From Erysipelotrichaceae bacterium (GTDB lineage Bacteria; Bacillota_I; Bacilli_A; Erysipelotrichales; Erysipelotrichaceae), in NCBI GenBank assembly GCA_017419065.1, contig JAFOMB010000166.1, positions 1-10,445 of the forward strand: a stretch of DNA of 10,445 nt, read 5' to 3'. A model generated the notes under the pieces. The model did not search any database. It was not told the DNA's origin and saw only the letters and a list, made by a program, of their open reading frames with translations. Positions 1 through 6,970 of the stretch are shown here, one piece after another. Both the position numbers and the translations under genes were made by a program. Numbering within the stretch: the stretch's first letter is position 1; each line of letters opens with the position of its first letter.

Positions 1-1058
1 AGATCGATATCGAGATGTCCTTCGCGGAAGAAGAAGACATCTACGCGGAAGTCGAGAAGGTCATGAGAGCCATCTTCAAAGAAGTCAAGGGCGTCGAAGA
101 CCTGGAATTCAGAAGAGTGAAGTATGTCGATGCGATGGCCTTATATGGTTCCGATAAACCGGATCTGCGCTTCGGCAATCCGATGAAGGATCTCTCGCCT
201 CTGTTCAAAGATACAGAGTTCACCGTCTTTAAAAACACTTTGGAAAACGGCGGTGTCATCAAGGGCCTGAAATTCGAGAATGCGGCATCAGCTTATTCCC
301 GTAAGGAACTCGACAAGCTCCAGGACTTCGTCAAGATCTACAAGGCCAAGGCTTTAGCTTATCTCAAATACGACAACGATACCTTCTCCGGCTCTCTCCA
401 CAACGCGTTGAGCGAGGAAGAGAAGGAGATGCTGAAGAAGGAATGGGATGTCCATAATGGTGATCTGCTGTTCATTATTGCGGATCAGAAGAAAGCAGCG
501 GAAGCAGCCCTGGGTGCTTTACGTGTCAAAGCCGCTAAGACCCTCGGTCTCATCCCGGAAGGGCAGTATGCCTTTGCCTGGATCACCGACTTCCCGATGT
601 ATGAATACTCGGAAGAGGAAGGCCGCTATGTCGCTGCCCATCATCCGTTCACTTCTCCGAAACTGGAAGATGTCGACAAGCTGCTCACCGATAAGGAACA
701 CTGCTATTCCAGAGCCTACGACCTCGTCCTCAACGGCTACGAACTCCTGTCCGGTTCTGTCCGTATCCACGATTCCGAACTGCAGGCCAAGGTCTTTGAA
801 GCCCTGCAGCTGACTAAGGAAGAAGCACAGGCCAAGTTCGGCTTCTTCTTAGAAGCCTTCGACTACGGCACACCGCCGCACTGTGGAGTCGGAATAGGTC
901 TCGAAAGACTGATCATGATCTTAAGCGATACCGACAACATCAAGGATGTCGTCGCCTTCCCGAAGACCGCTTCCGCGACCTGCCTGATGTCCGATGCTCC
1001 GAATACCGTCGATCCAAGACAGTTAAAGGACCTCGGCATCGAGATCTCGAAAAAGTAA
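1..1058 (+). CDS. aspS: aspartyl-tRNA synthetase, 3' part (5' end outside window)
   Basis: This cytoplasmic class II aminoacyl-tRNA synthetase charges tRNA-Asp with aspartate using ATP. The reading frame is open from base 3, before any start codon, and begins with IDIEMSF, the strand after class II motif 2, so the true N-terminus with the anticodon-binding domain lies upstream. Visible next are the bacterial GAD insertion domain (KPDLRFGNPMKDL, about codons 48-60 from base 15), the WITDFPMYEY and AAHHPFTSP catalytic-core blocks, YDLVLNGYE, and motif 3 as GVGIGLERL. The C-terminus FPKTASATCLMSDAP is typical of bacterial AspRS. Two spots differ from the commonest family sequence as I recall it: LSGSVRIH where GGGSIRIH is usual, and CGVGIGLER where GG-A-GLDR is usual. 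Both are probably lineage variants. The gene ends 59 bases before the ferredoxin start, and no clear terminator lies between. Identity is very secure. Confidence 0.97.
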   Translation, partial: IDIEMSFAEEEDIYAEVEKVMRAIFKEVKGVEDLEFRRVKYVDAMALYGSDKPDLRFGNPMKDLSPLFKDTEFTVFKNTLENGGVIKGLKFENAASAYSRKELDKLQDFVKIYKAKALAYLKYDNDTFSGSLHNALSEEEKEMLKKEWDVHNGDLLFIIADQKKAAEAALGALRVKAAKTLGLIPEGQYAFAWITDFPMYEYSEEEGRYVAAHHPFTSPKLEDVDKLLTDKEHCYSRAYDLVLNGYELLSGSVRIHDSELQAKVFEALQLTKEEAQAKFGFFLEAFDYGTPPHCGVGIGLERLIMILSDTDNIKDVVAFPKTASATCLMSDAPNTVDPRQLKDLGIEISKK

Positions 1059-1065
1059 GCGGGAA

Positions 1066-1093
1066 TTGTATTCTTTTCCGTGCGTGTTATAAT
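1066..1093 (+). promoter_or_regulatory. predicted extended -10 promoter of the ferredoxin gene
   Basis: A perfect TATAAT at 1088-1093 is preceded by TG at 1085-1086, one base upstream of the hexamer, which is the extended -10 arrangement. The best -35 at 16 bases spacing is TTGTAT (1066-1071), which matches consensus only in its first three bases. Initiation near 1100 would leave a leader of about 18 bases with AGGAGG at 1104-1109, eight bases before the ATG. This is a sequence match only. Confidence 0.65.
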
Positions 1094-1117
1094 AAATACA
1101 GTTAGGAGGTTTTGATT

Positions 1118-1291
1118 ATGCCAGTAACTATTGATACGACGATGTGTGTAGGCTGCGGTGCCTGCGTCGACGTCTGCCCGACTTCCTCTCTGGAGCTCGG
1201 TGAAGAAGGACACGCTGTTGTCCACGAAGATACTTGCGTTGACTGCGGTGCCTGTGTCGGCACATGCCCTTGCGGAGCTATCAGCCAATAA
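1118..1291 (+). CDS. small 2[4Fe-4S] ferredoxin, 57 aa
   Basis: This is a low-potential electron carrier of the bacterial (clostridial) type, expected to be a soluble cytoplasmic protein. Translation gives 57 residues with two CxxCxxCxxxCP motifs: Cys10, 13, 16, 20 and Cys40, 43, 46, 50, each last cysteine followed by proline. In this fold three cysteines of one motif and the fourth of the other share each cluster. An additional Cys52 sits two residues after the second motif. The start is fixed by AGGAGG at 1104-1109 and by the length, which matches clostridial ferredoxins (about 55 residues). It has its own promoter and a strong terminator, so it forms an independent and probably well-expressed unit between aspS and miaB. 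It could serve pyruvate:ferredoxin oxidoreductase or other oxidoreductases. The sequence does not say which. Donating electrons to the neighbouring radical-SAM enzyme MiaB is possible but is only inference from adjacency. Confidence 0.93.
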   Translation: MPVTIDTTMCVGCGACVDVCPTSSLELGEEGHAVVHEDTCVDCGACVGTCPCGAISQ

Positions 1292-1292
1292 G

Positions 1293-1322
1293 AAAAAACC
1301 AAGGTTGACCTTGGTTTTTTTT
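1293..1322 (+). terminator. Rho-independent terminator after the ferredoxin gene
   Basis: A perfect hairpin, AAAAAACCAAGG (1293-1304), loop TTGA (1305-1308), CCTTGGTTTTTT (1309-1320), is followed by further T's to 1322. The stem is 12 bp if the A/T flanks are counted, with a 6-bp CCAAGG/CCTTGG core. It begins two bases after the ferredoxin stop codon. The structure overlaps the predicted miaB promoter. Confidence 0.92.
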
Positions 1323-1331
1323 ATATATAAT
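1305..1331 (+). promoter_or_regulatory. predicted miaB promoter nested in the terminator
   Basis: TTGACC (1305-1310, five of six to TTGACA) occupies the loop and 3' arm of the upstream terminator. TATAAT (1326-1331) is a perfect -10. The spacer is 15 bases, shorter than ideal; an overlapping TAATAT at 1328-1333 would give 17. Initiation about seven bases after the -10 falls at 1337-1340, on or next to the miaB start codon. No Shine-Dalgarno-like sequence lies in 1322-1339, so a leaderless message is predicted. Confidence 0.55.
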
Positions 1332-1339
1332 ATATAGAC

Positions 1340-2788
1340 ATGAGTAAAAAAAGAGATTATCATCTGCCTTCTCTGAAAGACGCCGGAAGACGAAGCCGGG
1401 AAGAAGTCTCCGTGGAGACCTTTTCGCTTTCGGATGAAGCAAAGAAACTCGGAGAAGGGAAGACCTATTATATCCGTACCCATGGCTGTCAGGCCAATCA
1501 GCGCGATTCCGAGACGATGGCCGGGATCCTGGAAGCCATGTCCTACAGAGCCGCCCAGAAGCCGGAAGAGGCCGATGTCATCCTGATCAACACCTGTGCT
1601 ATCCGTCAGAACGCGGAAGAGAGGGTCTATGGGGAGATCGGCGCTTTAAAGCGTCTCAAGAAAGAGAAGAAGGACCTCATCATCGGGGTCGGCGGCTGCA
1701 TGTCCCAGGAAGAAGAAAGCGTAAAGACCCTGGTGGAGAAGTATCCGCAGGTCGATATCATCTTCGGTACCCACAATATCACCTCGCTCCCTGCCTTACT
1801 GGAAAGCGTCGTGAAGGAGAAGAAGAGAAAAGTCGAAGTCTTCTCGAGACAGGGAGAGATCTATGAAGAAGTCCCGGTGACGCGTTTTGCGAGCCACAAG
1901 GCCTGGGTCAATGTCATGTACGGCTGCGACAAGTTCTGCACCTACTGCATCGTCCCATATACCCGGGGGAAGGAGAGATCCAGGAGAAAGGAAGATATCC
2001 TTCTCGAAGTGCAGGATCTTCTCAAAGAGGGCTATCAGGAAGTCTGCTTGTTAGGACAGAACGTCAATGCCTATGGCAAGGACCTCAAAGACCCGGACGG
2101 CTTCGGAGGCCTTTTGGAAGAAGTGGCGAAGACCGGTATTCCGCGCATCCGCTTCATGACTTCCCATCCATGGGACTTTGATGACCGGATGATCGAAGCC
2201 ATGAAGAAGTATGACAACCTCATGCCGTATATCCATCTGCCTTTACAGTCAGGGGATGATGAGATACTCCGGAAGATGAACCGCCGCTATACCTCTGAGT
2301 CCTACAGGGAACTCTTCGACAAGCTCAGAAGGGAACTGCCGCACTATGCCTTTACCACCGACATCATCGTCGGTTTTCCGAATGAAAGCGAAGAGGCTTT
2401 TCAGAGGACTCTGGACATGGTGGACCACTGCCGCTATGACAACGCCTTCACCTTCATCTTTTCCCCGCGTATCGGTACCCCGGCTGCCCGTATGGAAGAC
2501 AGCGTCCCGATGAGCGTCAAGGAGGACAGACTGCAGATCCTCAATGAGAAGATCGCCTTCTACGCGAAGGAAGCGAATAAGAAGTTCGAGGGAAGAGATG
2601 TCGATGTCCTGGTCGACGGCCTTTCCAAGCGCAACAGCAGCGTCTATTCCGGCTATACTCCGGAAAACAAATTAGTCAATTTCAAGGGGAAAGATATCCA
2701 TATCGGTGACATCGTCAGAGTCCATATCGACGAGGCGATGAGCTTCTCCCTCAACGGGACGGCAATTGAAAAAGACCCCTTATTTTAG
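1340..2788 (+). CDS. miaB: tRNA (N6-isopentenyl adenosine(37)-C2)-methylthiotransferase MiaB
   Basis: MiaB adds a methylthio group to C2 of i6A37 in tRNAs reading UNN codons, using SAM and two [4Fe-4S] clusters. The 482-residue protein has the three domains in order. The N-terminal methylthiotransferase domain carries Cys50 (THGC), Cys86 (NTC) and Cys120 (GGC), which bind the auxiliary cluster. The radical-SAM domain carries C196xxxC200xxC203 within YGCDKFCTYC, followed by IVPYTRGKERSR. A TRAM RNA-binding domain runs from about residue 415 to 475. The motifs NTCAIR, GCMSQEE, FGTHNI and LLGQNVNAYGKD are MiaB-specific and separate it from MtaB and RimO. The start at 1340 is kept because residues 11-23 (SLKDAGRR...EEV) match the N-terminal extension of B. 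subtilis MiaB and an in-frame stop lies at 1328-1330. It has no ribosome-binding site, which is odd. The stop codon is just before the -10 of the next operon's promoter. Confidence 0.96.
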   Translation: MSKKRDYHLPSLKDAGRRSREEVSVETFSLSDEAKKLGEGKTYYIRTHGCQANQRDSETMAGILEAMSYRAAQKPEEADVILINTCAIRQNAEERVYGEIGALKRLKKEKKDLIIGVGGCMSQEEESVKTLVEKYPQVDIIFGTHNITSLPALLESVVKEKKRKVEVFSRQGEIYEEVPVTRFASHKAWVNVMYGCDKFCTYCIVPYTRGKERSRRKEDILLEVQDLLKEGYQEVCLLGQNVNAYGKDLKDPDGFGGLLEEVAKTGIPRIRFMTSHPWDFDDRMIEAMKKYDNLMPYIHLPLQSGDDEILRKMNRRYTSESYRELFDKLRRELPHYAFTTDIIVGFPNESEEAFQRTLDMVDHCRYDNAFTFIFSPRIGTPAARMEDSVPMSVKEDRLQILNEKIAFYAKEANKKFEGRDVDVLVDGLSKRNSSVYSGYTPENKLVNFKGKDIHIGDIVRVHIDEAMSFSLNGTAIEKDPLF

Positions 2789-2794
2789 TAAAAT
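2766..2794 (+). promoter_or_regulatory. predicted sigma-A promoter for the rnj-ftsK-ymfF-ymfH operon
   Basis: TTGAAA (2766-2771) and TAAAAT (2789-2794) each match consensus in five of six bases and are separated by exactly 17 bases. The -35 and spacer lie in the last codons of miaB, and the -10 begins one base after its stop. Initiation near 2801 leaves a leader of about 23 bases containing AGGAGG (2809-2814). No terminator separates miaB from this gene, so some read-through from miaB is also likely. Confidence 0.72.
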
Positions 2795-2823
2795 AATTAA
2801 AGATTATCAGGAGGAAAATAATC

Positions 2824-4488
2824 GTGCAAAAGATTCGTTTGATGGCACTTGGCGGTCTTGACGAAGACGGAAAGAATATGTATGTCGTCGAGATCGATGA
2901 TGATATTTTTGTGCTGGAAGCCGGTTTGAAGTATCCTAATGAATCTGAACAGCTCGGGATCGAATGCATCATCCCGGATTTTTCCTATCTCATTGAAAAC
3001 AAGAAACGCATCAAGGGCGTCTTCATCTCCCACGGACATGATGACTCCATGATGGCGATATCCCACCTCGTCCGCGAGATCGATGTCGATGTCTATGCGA
3101 CACCGCTCACGGCACGTCTCATTGAAGAGGAGTTCAGCAAGCACAAGATCAAAAACAAACGCGTTCATCAGATACGGCGCAAAGATAAGATCACGATCGG
3201 GAAACACGTCATCTATTCCTTCCCGCTGATGCAGAGTATCGCTGACGGCGTCGGTTTTGCGTTTGAGACGGAATACGGTCTCATTGTCTACGCCTCGGAG
3301 TTCATCTTTGACTATGATTTCACCAACGAGGCCTTCTCGCTGGATATCAATGCCTTATCCGATCTCGGACAGTCCAATGTCCTCGTGCTCATGGCGGAGT
3401 CTGCCGGCTCTTCTCACAGCGGCTATACGACTCCGAAGCACAAGATCTCCGATCACGTCGAACACTACATCGAGAACTATGAGGGAAGGATCCTCATCAC
3501 TCTTTACAAGCAGAACCTCTTCCGCATCATCGAGGTGCTGGAACTGGCCAAGAAGTACAACCGCAAGGTCTTCTTCTACAACGAAGAACACGTGCGCATG
3601 CTGAAGATGGTCGAAGACCTCGGCTATTACAAGCTTCCAAGCAATCTCATCCTGCCGAAGGAAGAGTTCAACAACCTCCGCAAGGATGTCATCTGTGTCA
3701 TATCCGGCAGCGGCAACAAGGTCTTCCGTCTGCTCAACAACATCGCCATCGGCGAAGACCGCCTGGTGGAACTCAATGAACAGGATATGATCATCGTCGC
3801 CTCTCCGGTCGTTCCGGGTACCGAGAAAGATGCCTCCGCCATGGAGAATGATCTGTACAGAGCCGGTGTGAGGATCGTGAAGCTCTCTCCGAGCGAGATA
3901 TTGTCCATGCATTCCTCTATCGAGGATCTCAAGATGATGCTGTCGCTGATCAAGCCGAAGTACTATCTGCCGGTACAGGGCGATTATGAAGCCCTGGTGG
4001 CCAATGCGGATATCGCGACGGCGATGGGTCTGACACCGGACAGGATCATCATCCTGGACAACGGCCAGTTTGCGACCTTCAAGAACGGCAAGCTCGTGTC
4101 CTCTTCCGAGACCATTGAACTCAACGATGTCTCGATCGACGGCACGGACAGCGATATCTCCGGTATGGTCCTCAAGGACAGAGGAACGCTCTCTACCGAC
4201 GGCGTCATCGTCGTCGGCATCGTCCTCGATTTCGCCACCAAGAAAGTCATGGGCGGACCGGATGTCCAGTCCAGAGGCGTCATCTATCTGAAGGATGCCG
4301 ATCACATCCTGGCGGAGATCGCCAATATCCTCGTCAAGACGATAGGGGAGGCGGTCAGCGAGAACCGCTATGAGAACATGGCTGTCCGTATGGAAGCCAG
4401 AGAGAAGATCAGCAAATACATCCTGCGCGAGACCGGCAAGAAACCGATGATCTTACCGGCCATCGTTGAGATCAAGACAGGGGATTAG
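2824..4488 (+). CDS. rnjB: RNase J family protein, RNase J2-like with degenerate active site
   Basis: RNase J proteins are metallo-beta-lactamase/beta-CASP ribonucleases that process and decay mRNA; in B. subtilis J1 and J2 form a complex. This 554-residue protein has the full family length and layout: ALGGLDEDGKN at the N-terminus, HGHDDS (70-75), the beta-CASP insert, and a C-terminal domain ending GKKPMILPAIVEI. Against my recollection of B. subtilis J1, several metal ligands are replaced. The final His of HGHxDH is Ser75, the third-motif His is Gln137 (LMQSIAD), the bridging Asp is Glu159 (YASEF), the SGHG motif is degraded (SMHSS, 361-365), and the His of PIHGEY is Gln385 (PVQGDY). B. 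subtilis J2 shows a milder form of the same loss (N at two of these sites), and the next gene is spoIIIE there too, hence the J2-like call. It is probably a weak or structural subunit. The GTG start is set by AGGAGG nine bases upstream. It heads the operon. Confidence 0.85.
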   Translation: MQKIRLMALGGLDEDGKNMYVVEIDDDIFVLEAGLKYPNESEQLGIECIIPDFSYLIENKKRIKGVFISHGHDDSMMAISHLVREIDVDVYATPLTARLIEEEFSKHKIKNKRVHQIRRKDKITIGKHVIYSFPLMQSIADGVGFAFETEYGLIVYASEFIFDYDFTNEAFSLDINALSDLGQSNVLVLMAESAGSSHSGYTTPKHKISDHVEHYIENYEGRILITLYKQNLFRIIEVLELAKKYNRKVFFYNEEHVRMLKMVEDLGYYKLPSNLILPKEEFNNLRKDVICVISGSGNKVFRLLNNIAIGEDRLVELNEQDMIIVASPVVPGTEKDASAMENDLYRAGVRIVKLSPSEILSMHSSIEDLKMMLSLIKPKYYLPVQGDYEALVANADIATAMGLTPDRIIILDNGQFATFKNGKLVSSSETIELNDVSIDGTDSDISGMVLKDRGTLSTDGVIVVGIVLDFATKKVMGGPDVQSRGVIYLKDADHILAEIANILVKTIGEAVSENRYENMAVRMEAREKISKYILRETGKKPMILPAIVEIKTGD

Positions 4489-4489
4489 A

Positions 4490-6970
4490 ATGACCAGCAG
4501 CAAAAATACCAGAAGCAAAAAGAAGAATGTCAAAGAAGAGGTGAACAGGATCCCGTGGATCATCACCAGCATCGTTACGGCGGTGCTTCTTTTCTTTGCG
4601 TTCAGCCGCAGCGGACTCGTAGGGAATTTCACCGGGAATTTCTTTTCCTATGTCTTCGGGACCTTCTATTTCGTACCGCTGTTGAGCTTGTTCCTCTACG
4701 GCATCTACTATGCGCTCTTCAGGGAAAAGTATCCGGCCCACAGGACCTTTGTCCTAGGACTCGTCTTTCTGAATGTCGCCATGGTGATGCTGGGAGGCCT
4801 TGTCAATGACAACATCCACAGCTTTGCGGATCTGGGCAGCTATATCACCGCTTCCTTCAAGATGCTGACAAGCGAAGACGTGAGCTTCGGAGGCGGCATC
4901 TTGGGCAATATCCTCTACGTGATCTTCTACCTCCTGTTTGAAAAGACAGGAGCCATCATCACACAGGTCCTGCTCTTTGTCATCACGCTTTTGCTTATCG
5001 TCCCGTCTTCGGTCTATAAGAAGGCCTTCTCGGCTCTCTCTGTCCGCATGAAGGAATCCAGGGAAGCCAGGAAAGAGGAAAGGACGAGAAGAAGGGAAGA
5101 AGAGGAGAGACTGAAGGCGGAAAGAGAAGAAGAGGAGCGCATCCGCAGGGAAAGACTCATGGCCGAAGAGAACGCCTTGCCTTTAAAGGGCGGCGAATAC
5201 ATCTTCATCGACGATGAGAACACGAAAGAAGAACCGGCAGAAGAACCTGTCGAGATCAAGATGCCGGAGCTTCCGGAAGAGACGCCGGTGATCGAGAGAA
5301 AAGTCGATCATTCCGATGTCCTCTCCAAGACCTCCAAGTACTTCATCAATCTGGATGAAGAACTGCCGCCTGTCATACAGGAGGAAAAAAAGGAAGAAGT
5401 CCTGACCATCCTCCAGGAAGAAGTACAGGCTAAGGAAGAAGCCAAGAAGGAAGAAGAGGAGAAGAAGGCCGCTGCCTCTTTCAAGGGCGAGAAGAATCCG
5501 CCGGTGAGAAAGAAGAGCGCCACCTATCATCTGCCGCCGATCTCTTTACTGGAGACCTATACCGGCAAGTCTTCCTCCATCAATAAAGCCTCCGCGGATA
5601 TCAAGGGCGAAAAGATCATCGAGATCTTAAAGAACTTCGATATCAATGCGGAACTCGTCGATACCCATATCGGACCGAGTGTCACCAAGTTCGAAGTCAA
5701 ACCGGATTCTACGGTCAAAGTCGACCGCATCCTGAACATCTCCAACAACATCAAGATGGAACTGGCAGCCAAGGAGATCCGTATCGAAGCCCCGATCCCG
5801 GGAAGAAGCGCTGTCGGCATCGAAGTTCCGAACGTCGAACCGATCCCGGTCAAGATGCAGGAACTCATGAAAAACATGCCGAGGACGTCCTCCAAGCTCT
5901 CCTTTGCGCTTGGCAAGGGTCTCATGGGCAATATCGTCTACTGTGACCTCGCGAAGATGCCGCATCTTCTGATCGCCGGTGCGACCGGTTCCGGTAAATC
6001 CGTCTGTATCAACACCATCATCACTTCCTTCCTCTTCCGTACGCATCCGGATGACCTCAAACTCGTCCTGATCGATCCGAAGAAGGTGGAGTTCACCCCA
6101 TACCATGACATCCCGCATCTCTTATGGCCGGTCATCACGGATACGACCATGGCCTGCACGATGCTGGAGAAGGCGACGGTCATCATGGAGAATCGCTATG
6201 ATGTCTTCGCGGAAGCCGGTGTGAGAAACATCCAGGCTTATAACGAGTATGTCGTCCAGCACAACGCTTCCCTCAAGGAAGGGGAAGAGAAACTCGAGAA
6301 GATGCCGTATATCGTCATCATCATCGATGAGCTCGCCGACCTCATGGCTGTCGCCAAGAAGGATGTCCAGCTCTTCATACAGCGCATCACGCAGCTGGCA
6401 AGAGCCTGCGGCATGCACCTGGTCGTAGCGACACAGAGACCGTCTGTCGATGTCATCACCGGTATCATCAAGTCCAACATCCCATCCAGGATCTCCTTCG
6501 CTGTCGCGTCTCAGACCGACTCCAGGACGATCTTAGATAAGGCCGGAGCCGAGAAACTGCTTGGAAACGGCGATATGCTGTATCTGCCGCAGGGCGAAAG
6601 CACCCCGATCCGTTTACAGGGCTGCTATGTCACGGACAACGAAGTCAGGGAAGTGACCTCCTTCGTCAAGAAACAGGCACTGCCGGTCTATGAGGATTCC
6701 TACTTCGAATTCTTAAACAATATGAACGGACTGGGCGGAGGTGTGAATTCCGGAGGCCACGCCAATGAGGCCGATAACCTCTTCGATGAAGTCGTCGACT
6801 TCGTCGTCGAACAGCAGAAAGCTTCTACTTCTCTACTGCAGCGCCGTTTCGGCATCGGCTATAACCGGGCTGCCCGCCTCATCGATACGCTTGAAGAAAG
6901 AGGGATCATCGGTCCGGCACAGGGTTCCAAACCGAGAGAAGTCTACCGCAAGAAAGAGGAAGACCAGTGA
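4490..6970 (+). CDS. ftsK: FtsK/SpoIIIE family DNA translocase
   Basis: This is a membrane-anchored ATP-driven motor that pumps chromosomal DNA through the closing septum. The 826 residues show several N-terminal membrane segments (about 21-38, 51-75, 86-104, 137-172), then a very charged Glu/Lys/Arg linker (about 185-345) that may form coiled coil. The alpha-beta motor follows, with Walker A GATGSGKS (497-504), Walker B VIIIDELADLM (Asp613-Glu614), QLARACGMHLVVATQRPSV and NIPSRISFAVASQTDSRTILD. A winged-helix gamma domain at the C-terminus (RRFGIGYNRAARLIDTLEERGIIG) is the part that reads polar DNA motifs in this family. ATG 4490 is chosen because it lies one base after the RNase J stop with AGGGGA at 4479-4484. 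An in-frame TTG at 4466 inside rnj would add eight residues without a ribosome-binding site. Synteny resembles spoIIIE, but whether the organism sporulates cannot be told here. Confidence 0.95.
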   Translation: MTSSKNTRSKKKNVKEEVNRIPWIITSIVTAVLLFFAFSRSGLVGNFTGNFFSYVFGTFYFVPLLSLFLYGIYYALFREKYPAHRTFVLGLVFLNVAMVMLGGLVNDNIHSFADLGSYITASFKMLTSEDVSFGGGILGNILYVIFYLLFEKTGAIITQVLLFVITLLLIVPSSVYKKAFSALSVRMKESREARKEERTRRREEEERLKAEREEEERIRRERLMAEENALPLKGGEYIFIDDENTKEEPAEEPVEIKMPELPEETPVIERKVDHSDVLSKTSKYFINLDEELPPVIQEEKKEEVLTILQEEVQAKEEAKKEEEEKKAAASFKGEKNPPVRKKSATYHLPPISLLETYTGKSSSINKASADIKGEKIIEILKNFDINAELVDTHIGPSVTKFEVKPDSTVKVDRILNISNNIKMELAAKEIRIEAPIPGRSAVGIEVPNVEPIPVKMQELMKNMPRTSSKLSFALGKGLMGNIVYCDLAKMPHLLIAGATGSGKSVCINTIITSFLFRTHPDDLKLVLIDPKKVEFTPYHDIPHLLWPVITDTTMACTMLEKATVIMENRYDVFAEAGVRNIQAYNEYVVQHNASLKEGEEKLEKMPYIVIIIDELADLMAVAKKDVQLFIQRITQLARACGMHLVVATQRPSVDVITGIIKSNIPSRISFAVASQTDSRTILDKAGAEKLLGNGDMLYLPQGESTPIRLQGCYVTDNEVREVTSFVKKQALPVYEDSYFEFLNNMNGLGGGVNSGGHANEADNLFDEVVDFVVEQQKASTSLLQRRFGIGYNRAARLIDTLEERGIIGPAQGSKPREVYRKKEEDQ

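Noticed and set aside
1059..1085. Terminator after aspS
   Set aside because: CGGGAA and TTCCG nearly pair, but the stem is short and imperfect and lacks a T-tract.
863..1483. Antisense open frame (206 codons) spanning aspS, the ferredoxin and miaB
   Set aside because: It crosses a real ferredoxin gene, a terminator and two promoters on the other strand, and resembles no family.
3355..4305. Long antisense open frame (316 codons) opposite the RNase J gene
   Set aside because: It is a shadow created by the strong third-position codon bias of rnj. The translation is a low-complexity Asp/His/Leu/Arg-rich string with no recognisable domain, and no ribosome-binding site or promoter serves it.
4466..4489. 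Upstream TTG start for the FtsK-like gene
   Set aside because: It would add eight residues from inside the RNase J gene with no ribosome-binding site. ATG 4490 has an AGGGGA at proper distance and sits one base after the stop codon.
5076..5480. Purine-rich, repeat-like stretch in the FtsK-like gene as a possible DNA repeat element
   Set aside because: It is in-frame coding for the Glu/Lys/Arg-rich linker expected between the membrane and motor domains of FtsK proteins. There is no exact tandem unit.
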